5,078 bases of DNA, taken from positions 1-5,078 of the forward strand of contig JAFRLP010000066.1 in the NCBI GenBank assembly GCA_017431185.1, written 5' to 3'. Below are positions 1-5,078 of the stretch, one piece after another (position 1 is the first letter of the stretch; every line of letters begins with the position of its first letter). A model generated the notes under the pieces. The model ran no database searches. It was not told the origin of the DNA and worked only from the letters and a program-made list of their open reading frames with translations. The stretch is from Victivallales bacterium. GTDB lineage: Bacteria > Verrucomicrobiota > Lentisphaeria > Oligosphaerales > Oligosphaeraceae. Made by a program: the position numbers and the translations under genes.

Positions 1-529
1 ACTTGGTCTGTACGTAGGTGAAGCCGTTGATTCTGCTGATGATGTAGGCGGCGTCCTTGCCGAGGCCGTTGAGGCAGACCTTCAGAGGGGTCTTGCGGAC
101 AACATTCGCCTTTTTGGCGATGCCGATTGCGCCTTCGTCGGCCGCGAAGGACTCGTGGCCGGCCAGGAAGCAGAAGCACTGCGTCTCTTCACGCAGCAGC
201 ATGGCTCCCAGATTGCCGTGCCCCAGTCCGACCTTGCGGTCATCGGCGACGGAGCCGGGGATGCAGAACGCCTGGAGACCCTCGCCAATGGCCTCGGCTG
301 CGTCAGCGGCCTTTTTGCAGCCCTTCCTGACCGCGATGGCAGCGCCGACGGTGTAGGCCCATTTGGCGTTCTCAAAGCAGATGTTCTGGATGTCTTCCGT
401 GATTTTGTAGGGGTTGAACCCCTTGGCCTTGCAGATTTCGAGGCATTCCTCAATGGAGCTGATGCCGTATTTCTTGAGAACTGCGAGAATCTGTGGTTCG
501 CGGCGTTCGTATGATTCAAAAAGTGCCAT
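1..529 (-). CDS. GGGtGRT-family protein, 3' end cut by window edge
   Basis: The frame opens at ATG 529-527 and stays open for 176 codons to the left edge, so only the N-terminal part of the protein is present (the family is about 330 residues, from memory). The start MALFESYERR and the very conserved blocks AYTVGAAIAVRKGCKKAADA, EGLQAFCIPGSVADDRKVG, LGHGNLGAMLLREETQCF and FLAGHESFAADEGAIGIAKK match what I remember of the GGGtGRT family, named after a short glycine-rich motif; that motif lies outside the visible part. The biochemical role is not established. The consistent genomic partner is a NifU-like scaffold, and here that gene lies 24 nt upstream on the same strand, which points to iron-sulfur or metal metabolism by association. 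Several cysteines are visible, for example in ECLEICK, NICFEN, AFCIPG and QCFCF. The start is supported by a good Shine-Dalgarno sequence, GAGGT at 541-537, 7 nt before ATG. The product is probably cytoplasmic, since no signal peptide or membrane segment is visible. Confidence 0.88.
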   Translation of the reverse strand, partial: MALFESYERREPQILAVLKKYGISSIEECLEICKAKGFNPYKITEDIQNICFENAKWAYTVGAAIAVRKGCKKAADAAEAIGEGLQAFCIPGSVADDRKVGLGHGNLGAMLLREETQCFCFLAGHESFAADEGAIGIAKKANVVRKTPLKVCLNGLGKDAAYIISRINGFTYVQTK

Positions 530-536
530 AATTCTT

Positions 537-541
537 ACCTC
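537..541 (-). promoter_or_regulatory. Ribosome binding site of the GGGtGRT gene
   Basis: On the minus strand GAGGT is followed by 7 nt and ATG. It sits in the 24-nt gap after the TAA stop of the upstream scaffold gene. This supports separate initiation within a shared transcript and confirms the MALFESYERR start. Confidence 0.7.
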
Positions 542-553
542 GCAGGTTTGTGC

Positions 554-1243
554 TTATTCTTCACGTGGGTCAATCACCTTGGCTGCTTCGTCGAAGCGGC
601 CATAGCGTCCGGTCGCCTTCTTGAGCGCCTCGTCCGCAGGAGTGCCTTTCTTGATGAGGTCCATCATCACACCGAGTTTGACGAACTCGTATCCGATGAT
701 TTCGCCATTCTCGTCCAGGGCGACTTTGTTGACATAGCCCTCGGCCATTTCGAGGTAGCGGGGTCCCTTCTCGCGGGTGCCGTACATCGTGCCGACCTGT
801 GAGCGATGGCCTTTGCCGAGGTCTTCCAGGCCGGCCCCGATGGCGAGACCGTTTTCGGAGAACGCGCTCTGGGTGCGGCCATAGGCAATCTGCAGGAAAA
901 GCTCCCGCATGGCGGTGTTGATGGCGTCACAGACCAAATCGGTGTTCAGGGCTTCGAGGATGGTCTTGCCGGGCAGGATTTCCGCCGCCATGGCGGCGGA
1001 GTGGGTCATGCCGGAGCAGCCGAGAGTCTCCACCAGGGCCTCCTCGATGACTCCGTTCTTGACATTCAGGGAGAGTTTGCAGGCGCCCTGCTGCGGGGCA
1101 CACCAGCCCACGCCGTGCGTGAAGCCGGAGATGTCCTTGATTTCCGTGGCCTGAGTCCATTTGCCTTCCTGCGGAATAGGTGCGGGACCGTGGTTGCACC
1201 CTTTCTTCACGCAACACATTTTTTCGACTTCTTTGGTGTTCAT
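554..1243 (-). CDS. NifU/IscU-like iron-sulfur cluster assembly scaffold protein
   Basis: This is a 229-residue protein from ATG 1243-1241 to TAA 556-554. It resembles the NifU N-terminal/IscU-type scaffold branch that travels with GGGtGRT proteins. Two IscU-like cysteine regions are recognisable: GWCAPQQGACKL (C48, C55) and TLGCSGMTHSAAMA (C76). A third in-context cysteine is C105 (TDLVCDAI). The N-terminus adds C10, C11 and C16 (EKMCCVKKGCNHG). I see no counterpart of the third classical IscU cysteine in its usual setting. The C-terminal half (GAGLEDLGKGHRSQVGTMYG, then GPRYLEMAEGYVNKVALDE) is typical of this subfamily and absent from short IscU. The presumed role is cytoplasmic assembly or transfer of a cluster, but the client is unknown. 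The frame extends upstream to TTG 1285 and ATG 1270. I chose 1243 because MNTKEVEKMC is where family resemblance begins and the extra 14 residues look unrelated. The Shine-Dalgarno is weak (AGGA 12 nt upstream). Confidence 0.87.
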   Translation of the reverse strand: MNTKEVEKMCCVKKGCNHGPAPIPQEGKWTQATEIKDISGFTHGVGWCAPQQGACKLSLNVKNGVIEEALVETLGCSGMTHSAAMAAEILPGKTILEALNTDLVCDAINTAMRELFLQIAYGRTQSAFSENGLAIGAGLEDLGKGHRSQVGTMYGTREKGPRYLEMAEGYVNKVALDENGEIIGYEFVKLGVMMDLIKKGTPADEALKKATGRYGRFDEAAKVIDPREE

Positions 1244-1284
1244 CTTGTGGCTGTTTCCTGGTTGTTTCATGCAAGTCTGCCGCA

Positions 1285-1319
1285 ACGGCGCCGGCTGCCC
1301 TGGCGCAGAGGGCGCCCGT
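1285..1319 (-). other. GC-rich foldable leader of the scaffold-gene transcript
   Basis: Segment 1285-1292 (ACGGCGCC on the plus strand) pairs with 1311-1319 (GGCGCCCGT), giving eight pairs with one bulged base around an 18-nt loop. Shorter alternatives compete with it: 1302-1306 with 1312-1316, and 1297-1301 with 1309-1313. No U-run follows on the minus transcript, so it is not an ordinary intrinsic terminator. It lies in the roughly 105-nt leader between the leftward promoter and the scaffold start. It could be a regulatory leader or only GC-rich sequence that folds by chance, and I recognise no riboswitch class. Confidence 0.3.
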
Positions 1320-1356
1320 CGGCGTTGGCCCCCGCGAAGACGGCAACCGCACCACT

Positions 1357-1384
1357 AATATAAATCGAAAATCCGATTTTCCAA
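1357..1384 (-). promoter_or_regulatory. Leftward sigma70-type promoter for the iron-sulfur operon
   Basis: Read on the minus strand, TTGGAA (1384-1379) and TATATT (1362-1357) are separated by 16 bp, close to the housekeeping-sigma consensus. Transcription would begin near 1350 and leave a leader of about 105 nt before ATG 1243. The spacer is almost filled by the palindrome at 1367-1381, which is a typical repressor position. Confidence 0.5.
1367..1381. promoter_or_regulatory. Perfect palindrome GAAAATC-C-GATTTTC, candidate operator
   Basis: Two perfect 7-bp arms surround a single central C. A second, nested symmetry (AATCG 1363-1367 with CGATT 1374-1378) overlaps it. The site lies between the -35 and -10 of the leftward promoter and overlaps the first bases of the -35, so a bound protein would block RNA polymerase. 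The binding protein is unknown. An Rrf2/IscR-type or other metal-responsive regulator would suit the downstream genes, but the sequence does not match a consensus I can name with confidence. Confidence 0.45.
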
Positions 1385-1386
1385 AT

Positions 1387-1407
1387 CCCGCGCTTTGGTT
1401 TTGCGGG
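1387..1407. repeat. Short inverted repeat between the divergent promoters
   Basis: CCCGC (1387-1391) and GCGGG (1403-1407) are inverted copies separated by 11 bp. They lie exactly between the two divergent -35 elements (1379-1384 and 1415-1420). This could be a second protein-binding site affecting both promoters. Arms of five GC-rich bases can easily arise by chance. Confidence 0.25.
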
Positions 1408-1414
1408 CGCCGGA

Positions 1415-1442
1415 TTGAAAAATGACCTTAAAAGGCTATATT
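1415..1442 (+). promoter_or_regulatory. Rightward sigma70-type promoter for the hybrid kinase
   Basis: TTGAAA (1415-1420), 16 bp, then TATATT (1437-1442) is a good housekeeping-type promoter. A start near 1449 would give a leader of about 40 nt before ATG 1488. TATTAT (1439-1444) is an alternative -10 with an 18-bp spacer. The arrangement mirrors the leftward promoter, with nearly the same elements and spacing. Confidence 0.5.
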
Positions 1443-1487
1443 ATGCGCGCCTTTTGTTGAAGTACTGCCTTTGCCTTCCGTTGAAAT

Positions 1488-3434
1488 ATGTCTGCCTCCG
1501 TGTCTTCGTCCAGGAACTATTGGTTCCTGATTATGCTCTATGTTCTGCTGGTGGTTTCCCTTGCCGTGGTGTTCACCTGCGCCGTCAAATTGAACTCGGT
1601 TCTGATCCGGCAGAGCCAGAACTACAGGGTTCACCTCCAGTACCACATCGCCAATGACTATTTCCGCCAGGGCACGGACATCCTGTCGGACGCCGTCAGG
1701 CGGTACGTGGCGACCATGATGCCGGAATACATGGAGGAGTATTTCAACGAGTCGCAGCATGACCGCCACCGCGAACAGGCCATGGAGATGGTCAACAACC
1801 TTTCCATTGACCAGACGCTGAAGAATTCCCTCGCCAATGCGATGAGGATTTCGGAGAAGCTGATGCTCACGGAATACCATGCCATGAGTCTCATTGTGGA
1901 GGCGACAGGGGGCAAATGCCTCCATGACGAGGTCAACGGCTATCCGCTGACGGAGGAGGAACGCAGGGCAAACCTGGCGCAGTGCCACGGGCTGGCGCAG
2001 GACCTCCTGTGGAACGATGCGTACATCAAGGCGAAGAACGACATCTACACCTGCCTCGGACATGGGCTTGAGTCAGCCGGCTCCGCGGCCATGACACAGC
2101 ATTTCATCTTGAGGAACGAACTGTTTCTCCTCTTCTCCGTCTGTGTCCTCGGACTGATAGCCCTCGCCATCACCATTTTCGGGTTCGTTCTCTATCGCCG
2201 CTACCAGCATGAGCACCTGCTGGAGTTGCAGGCCAGGGAAAAGGAGAGGATGAACACGATATTGAAGCAGGAACGCGACAAGTCCATCCAGGCGGAGAAG
2301 GCGAAAAGCTATTTCTTCTCGTCCGTCAGCCACGATATCCGCACGCCGCTGAACGCCATCATCGGCTTCTCCGAGATGCTTCAGCTCGGTATCCAGGACG
2401 AGTCGGAGAAGGCGAAGGCCCTGGACGCCATCAGGACCAGCGGCCAGACGCTGCTGGAACTGGTCAACGATGTGCTGGACTTGTCCAAACTGGAGGCGGG
2501 CCGGATGGAATTCCATCCAGTCCCCACGGACATCGGAGCCTTGGTCGCCAGCGTCGTGACCTCCTTCGAGGCCGCCACCACCCGAATCTCCGTGCAGCTC
2601 AGGACGCAGGTCTCGAAGATGCCGTACCTGAAACTTGACCCGCAGAGAATCCGCCAAATCCTCTTCAACCTCATCGGCAACGCCGTGAAATTCACCTCCA
2701 GGGGATTCATCACCGTAAGGGCCTCGTACGCCAATGGCGCCTTCATTCTGTCGGTGGAGGACACGGGGCGCGGAATATCCGAGGAGGACATCAAGAAGCT
2801 GATGAAACCATATGTCCAGCTCCAGGAACACGACAGTTCCGAGGGCACGGGACTGGGGCTGGCCATCTGCAAGCAATTGACGAATCAGATGAACGGAACG
2901 CTTGAAATCGCCTCCACCCTGGGCAAAGGCTCCACGTTCACCCTGCGCATACCGAATGTGCGCGCGTTCTCCGACAAGGAGTCCGATGCCTACGTCAGGG
3001 AGCACAAGGCCTTGGCCGTGGAGACGCTGCTGCCCCAGGACATCACCACCAGGAACATCCTTGTCGTGGATGACCAGAAACTGAACCGAAGCATCCTGTG
3101 CACCATGCTGGCGCGACTCGACATCCACAAGGTGAAGACCGCCAACAACGGCAAGGAGGCCCTGGACTTGATGAAGGAGGACGGCAATGTGGATGTTGTG
3201 CTGACGGACATGTTCATGCCCGTCATGGACGGCGAAGGGCTGGTGAGCGAAATCCGCAAATCGCCGAAGCTGGCGGCCATCCCCGTGTATGCCATCACCG
3301 CCGATGTGGAGATGCAGAACAAATATAAACAGAAGGGCTTTGACAACATGCTCGTCAAGCCGATAACGCTTGAGAAACTCAAGAACCTTCTGGCGCAATA
3401 CGCGCCGCACGTTCCGGCTGGCACGGCGGAATGA
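1488..3434 (+). CDS. Membrane-bound hybrid sensor histidine kinase (TM-sensor-TM-HisKA-HATPase-REC)
   Basis: This is a 648-residue inner-membrane kinase. TM1 is about residues 11-33. A mostly helical extracytoplasmic domain spans about 35-210, with no family I recognise and cysteines at 144, 166 and 189. TM2 is about 212-237, followed by a charged coiled-coil linker (240-275). HisKA contains SHDIRTPLNA with phospho-acceptor H282. The HATPase has an N box with N394 and N398 (LFNLIGNAVKF), G1 DTGRGI (D425-I430), F-box-like KLMKPYVQL and G2 GTGLGLAI (453-460). The C-terminal receiver (about 522-636) has acidic D528/D529, phospho-acceptor D574 in LTDMFMPVMDG, T604 and K624 (LVKP), so all catalytic residues are present. 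There is no HAMP or PAS domain and no Hpt domain, so D574 should pass phosphate to a separate Hpt protein; one is encoded in the convergent operon. No Shine-Dalgarno precedes ATG 1488. The start is chosen because it leaves a short cytoplasmic tail before TM1; M16 would fall inside TM1. The stimulus is unknown. Confidence 0.93.
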   Translation: MSASVSSSRNYWFLIMLYVLLVVSLAVVFTCAVKLNSVLIRQSQNYRVHLQYHIANDYFRQGTDILSDAVRRYVATMMPEYMEEYFNESQHDRHREQAMEMVNNLSIDQTLKNSLANAMRISEKLMLTEYHAMSLIVEATGGKCLHDEVNGYPLTEEERRANLAQCHGLAQDLLWNDAYIKAKNDIYTCLGHGLESAGSAAMTQHFILRNELFLLFSVCVLGLIALAITIFGFVLYRRYQHEHLLELQAREKERMNTILKQERDKSIQAEKAKSYFFSSVSHDIRTPLNAIIGFSEMLQLGIQDESEKAKALDAIRTSGQTLLELVNDVLDLSKLEAGRMEFHPVPTDIGALVASVVTSFEAATTRISVQLRTQVSKMPYLKLDPQRIRQILFNLIGNAVKFTSRGFITVRASYANGAFILSVEDTGRGISEEDIKKLMKPYVQLQEHDSSEGTGLGLAICKQLTNQMNGTLEIASTLGKGSTFTLRIPNVRAFSDKESDAYVREHKALAVETLLPQDITTRNILVVDDQKLNRSILCTMLARLDIHKVKTANNGKEALDLMKEDGNVDVVLTDMFMPVMDGEGLVSEIRKSPKLAAIPVYAITADVEMQNKYKQKGFDNMLVKPITLEKLKNLLAQYAPHVPAGTAE

Positions 3435-3451
3435 CAAGCCATCAATGTCTG

Positions 3452-3473
3452 ATTGCGCAAATGTTTGGGCAAT
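3452..3473. repeat. Imperfect inverted repeat between convergent genes, possible weak bidirectional terminator
   Basis: ATTGCGCAAA (3452-3461) and TTTGGGCAAT (3464-3473) are inverted copies with one mismatch, centred on TG. As RNA it would fold with a loop of about four bases after the innermost pairs open. It lies in the 50-bp gap between the kinase stop (3434) and the Hpt stop (3485), where a shared terminator is expected. Neither strand has a U-rich tract directly after it and the stem is only moderately GC-rich, so an operator or a Rho-assisted end is equally possible. Confidence 0.4.
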
Positions 3474-3484
3474 TAAGCACTACA

Positions 3485-3790
3485 CTAGATTTCCTTGGCC
3501 AGTTCCTTGAGCTTGTCCAGCAGCGACTGTGCGTCGCTCCTGTCCTTCAGGTTGGAGGCCATCCTGAGGGCGATGGCGACATTGGCCACGTCATTGTCTC
3601 CCGTGGCCAAGGCGTTTCCCTTGACCGCGTGCGCCACATGGTCAAGCGCCACCCAGTCGGCGGAATTCAGCGCGGCCTCGGCCTCGGGAAGCTTCTCCCT
3701 GATGGAGTTGGCGTACTCCTCGTAGATTTCGTTCACCACGTCCTGGTCGCCGAACTGCTCCATCAGAAAGGCGTTGCAACACTCCTTCAT
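3485..3790 (-). CDS. Stand-alone histidine phosphotransfer (Hpt) protein
   Basis: This is a 101-residue protein from ATG 3790-3788 to TAG 3487-3485, the usual size for a free Hpt domain (a four-helix bundle). The signature is DHVAHAVKGNALATGDNDVA, in which H54 of HAVKGNA fits the Hpt consensus HxxKG and is the expected phosphate carrier; K57 and G58 are the conserved neighbours. The domain fills the protein, with no membrane segment or signal peptide. It should shuttle phosphate between a hybrid-kinase receiver and a terminal receiver in the cytoplasm. Its start overlaps the stop of the upstream phosphatase gene as ATGA, and it has a strong Shine-Dalgarno (AGGAG, 7 nt away), so the two are translationally coupled. 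The frame stays open further upstream to 4000, but that stretch is arginine-rich shadow translation of the phosphatase gene. The convergent hybrid kinase lacks its own Hpt and is the nearest candidate donor. Confidence 0.88.
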   Translation of the reverse strand: MKECCNAFLMEQFGDQDVVNEIYEEYANSIREKLPEAEAALNSADWVALDHVAHAVKGNALATGDNDVANVAIALRMASNLKDRSDAQSLLDKLKELAKEI

Positions 3791-5078
3791 TCTTCTGCTC
3801 CTGTTTCCGGTGTGCCATTCATTGGTATGTAATAGATGGTCTCGTTGAGAAGACCGAAGCGATTGCGCTTCACGCCACTGCAAATCTCGCGCACCATGAG
3901 CCTGCCGCGCCCGCGTCCGCTGAATTCCCGGTTCTTCAGTTCCAGGGCCACCTCCAGGCTGCCTGCCGCCACCTCGATGCTGGGTTCCGGCGTGCCGCAC
4001 TCCCAGAAGGTCAGCTCCACGACGTTGTTCTCCTTTTTCAGCCTGACGCAGGCCTGCTCCCGCGACCTGTCACGGATGTCATAGCCGTGGTCATGCAGGT
4101 TCATCATCTTCTCCTCGAACACAAGCTGGACTTTGGTGACCAGCTCCAGGCTCCACCCCTGCCCATTGCACCATTGCTCGATTTCCAGGGCCATTCTCTC
4201 TATCTCATCCGAATTGATGAAGAGCGACTTTTCCCAGAAGTCGTCCCTTTTCCGCATGGCGCCGAAAATCAGCTCGGTCATGTCGTCGGTGATGGTGGAG
4301 TATTCGTATGCCTCGCAGGCAGCCAGGAATTTGTAGGGGACGGCGATGATGGAGCCTTTCTGGCTCGCCTCTGCAAGCAGTTCGCGATGCAGCTCTTCGC
4401 GCATGGCGTCCGACATCTGGATATATCCGCCCTTGTCCTTGTACACGTCGAGCAGTCCGTCCGTAAAGGCTATGCACAATGCGGACTCGGTGAGGTGCGT
4501 CCTGACCACATCCGCGTCCGTGTAGACCGTGTCGGGCATGATGCCGATGGGGAGCCCGCCGCGTTTTTCGGGGTTCACCTCGATGTGGGAGTCATTTTCC
4601 GGGTCAATGACATTCAAGTCGGGGGCCCCGCAGCTGAGCCAGTCCACGATTCCTTCCCTGGGCTGGTGCTTGCAGATGAGGGCGGTCATGTAGGAGTATG
4701 CGCCCAGGTTGTTGGCGAAGAAGGCCTGGAGGAGGTTGGCGATGTGCGCCGGACTCGACAGGGTGATGTTCTCGTTGGACGGGAGATGCTTGAGGAAGCT
4801 CTGCACCGCCATCATGGACAATGCGGCGCTTACGCCGTGGCCCTGGATGTCTCCCAGCACATAGAGATTGCCGCCGCCCTCCAGGGGCATCACCTCGAAG
4901 AGGTCTCCCGAGACCACCTCCTTGGGATACCAGCCGGTCGTGTAGAAGTCCGTTTCCGTTATGCTGATGCGTGGCGGAAGCATGCTGCGCTGCACGTTGG
5001 CGGCGAGGTCAAGCGCATCCTGAAGTTCTTTTGTCCTCTCCTTGACAATCTCGTCGACCCTTCTGGAATTGACGATGC
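3787..5078 (-). CDS. PP2C (SpoIIE/RsbU-type) phosphatase fused to RsbW-like ATPase domain, 5' end missing
   Basis: The frame is open from the right edge (first full codon 5076-5074) to TGA 3789-3787, giving 429 visible residues. I do not take GTG 4995 as the start, because the 27 codons before it (RRVDEIVKERTKELQDALDL) form a typical coiled-coil linker leading into VQRSMLPP. Counting from that GTG codon, the SpoIIE/PP2C domain (about 1-245) has metal-site motifs VVSGDLFEV (D31), GDIQGHGVSAAL (D49), FTDGLLDV (D179) and ITDDMTELIFG (D237, D238). An RsbW-like HATPase domain (about 255-392) has the N-box pattern E295, N299, H303 in FEEKMMNLHDHGY, then FWECGTPEPS and GRGRGRLMVRE. Fusions of a phosphatase and a kinase of STAS proteins are known from partner switching (HsbR, SypE). 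The presumed target is an anti-sigma antagonist, which is not visible here. The missing N-terminus could be a receiver or a membrane sensor; the linker fits either. The gene is coupled to the Hpt gene by ATGA. Confidence 0.9.
   Translation of the reverse strand, partial: IVNSRRVDEIVKERTKELQDALDLAANVQRSMLPPRISITETDFYTTGWYPKEVVSGDLFEVMPLEGGGNLYVLGDIQGHGVSAALSMMAVQSFLKHLPSNENITLSSPAHIANLLQAFFANNLGAYSYMTALICKHQPREGIVDWLSCGAPDLNVIDPENDSHIEVNPEKRGGLPIGIMPDTVYTDADVVRTHLTESALCIAFTDGLLDVYKDKGGYIQMSDAMREELHRELLAEASQKGSIIAVPYKFLAACEAYEYSTITDDMTELIFGAMRKRDDFWEKSLFINSDEIERMALEIEQWCNGQGWSLELVTKVQLVFEEKMMNLHDHGYDIRDRSREQACVRLKKENNVVELTFWECGTPEPSIEVAAGSLEVALELKNREFSGRGRGRLMVREICSGVKRNRFGLLNETIYYIPMNGTPETGAEE
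3798..3802 (-). promoter_or_regulatory. Ribosome binding site of the Hpt gene inside the phosphatase gene
   Basis: AGGAG on the minus strand lies 7 nt before ATG 3790, within the last codons of the upstream phosphatase gene. It fixes the Hpt start and, with the ATGA overlap, indicates coupled translation of the two proteins. Confidence 0.75.

Noticed and set aside
82..519. Minus-strand open frame of 145 codons overlapping the GGGtGRT gene in another frame.
   Set aside because: Its serine-, arginine- and proline-rich translation is typical of a shifted frame. The correct frame from ATG 529 gives the conserved family sequence.
1244..1285. Fourteen-residue N-terminal extension of the scaffold protein from TTG 1285 or ATG 1270.
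   Set aside because: Neither has a ribosome binding site, and the extra residues do not resemble the family, whose similarity begins just after M at 1243. Not fully excluded.
1302..1316. GGCGC/GCGCC hairpin as an intrinsic terminator.
   Set aside because: No T-run follows on either strand, and it lies inside the leader rather than after a gene.
806..1363. Plus-strand open frame of 185 codons opposite the scaffold gene.
   Set aside because: It is an antisense shadow of a clearly recognised Fe-S scaffold gene, has no family resemblance, and runs into the divergent promoter region.
2073..3437. A 454-codon open frame on the minus strand opposite the hybrid kinase.
   Set aside because: It is a mirror of the kinase coding frame: histidine-, glutamine- and valine-rich with no domain. 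The plus strand has all the kinase motifs across the same bases.
3791..4000. N-terminal extension of the Hpt protein by 70 codons.
   Set aside because: The extension is arginine- and glycine-rich and overlaps the phosphatase C-terminus in another frame. The Hpt domain, the Shine-Dalgarno and the ATGA coupling all point to 3790.
4993..4995. GTG codon as the start of the phosphatase gene.
   Set aside because: The same frame continues upstream to the window edge with a typical coiled-coil linker (VKERTKELQDALDL), so the true start lies beyond 5078.

Overview
The window is chromosomal-looking, moderately GC-rich bacterial DNA with five protein genes, two of them cut by the window edges. I see no tRNA, rRNA, CRISPR array, insertion sequence or phage gene. 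The organism cannot be fixed from this sequence. The GGGtGRT-protein plus NifU-like scaffold pair is known mainly from anaerobes (Clostridia, Treponema-type spirochaetes, Bacteroidetes, Lentisphaerae-type bacteria). The base composition and the mixture of genes with and without Shine-Dalgarno sites would suit a gut or sediment anaerobe, perhaps of the Lentisphaerota/Verrucomicrobiota group. That placement is a low-confidence guess.

Layout. Positions 1-1243 (minus strand) hold a two-gene operon: a NifU/IscU-like iron-sulfur scaffold protein, then, 24 nt downstream, the first 176 codons of a GGGtGRT-family protein that runs off the left edge. Positions 1244-1487 are a divergent intergenic region. 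It has one sigma70-type promoter facing each way, a perfect 7+7 bp palindrome inside the spacer of the leftward promoter, and a GC-rich foldable leader. Positions 1488-3434 (plus strand) encode a membrane-anchored hybrid histidine kinase: TM - about 175-residue extracytoplasmic domain - TM - HisKA - HATPase - REC. Positions 3435-3484 separate convergent genes and contain an imperfect inverted repeat. Positions 3485-5078 (minus strand) hold a second operon. It comprises a PP2C/SpoIIE-type phosphatase fused to an RsbW-like ATPase domain (5' end off the right edge) and, overlapping it by ATGA, a small stand-alone histidine phosphotransfer (Hpt) protein.

How it may work together. The hybrid kinase carries H (H282) and D (D574) phosphorelay sites but no Hpt domain. 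The convergent operon supplies a free Hpt protein (H54), translationally coupled to a phosphatase/anti-sigma-kinase-like fusion. This resembles the HptB-HsbR arrangement of Pseudomonas, where a phosphorelay feeds a partner-switching regulator that acts on a STAS anti-sigma antagonist. The link between the kinase and the operon is inferred from adjacency and complementary domains. No STAS protein or sigma factor is visible here. The left-hand iron-sulfur genes share only the divergent control region with the kinase, and a regulatory link to it is unproven.
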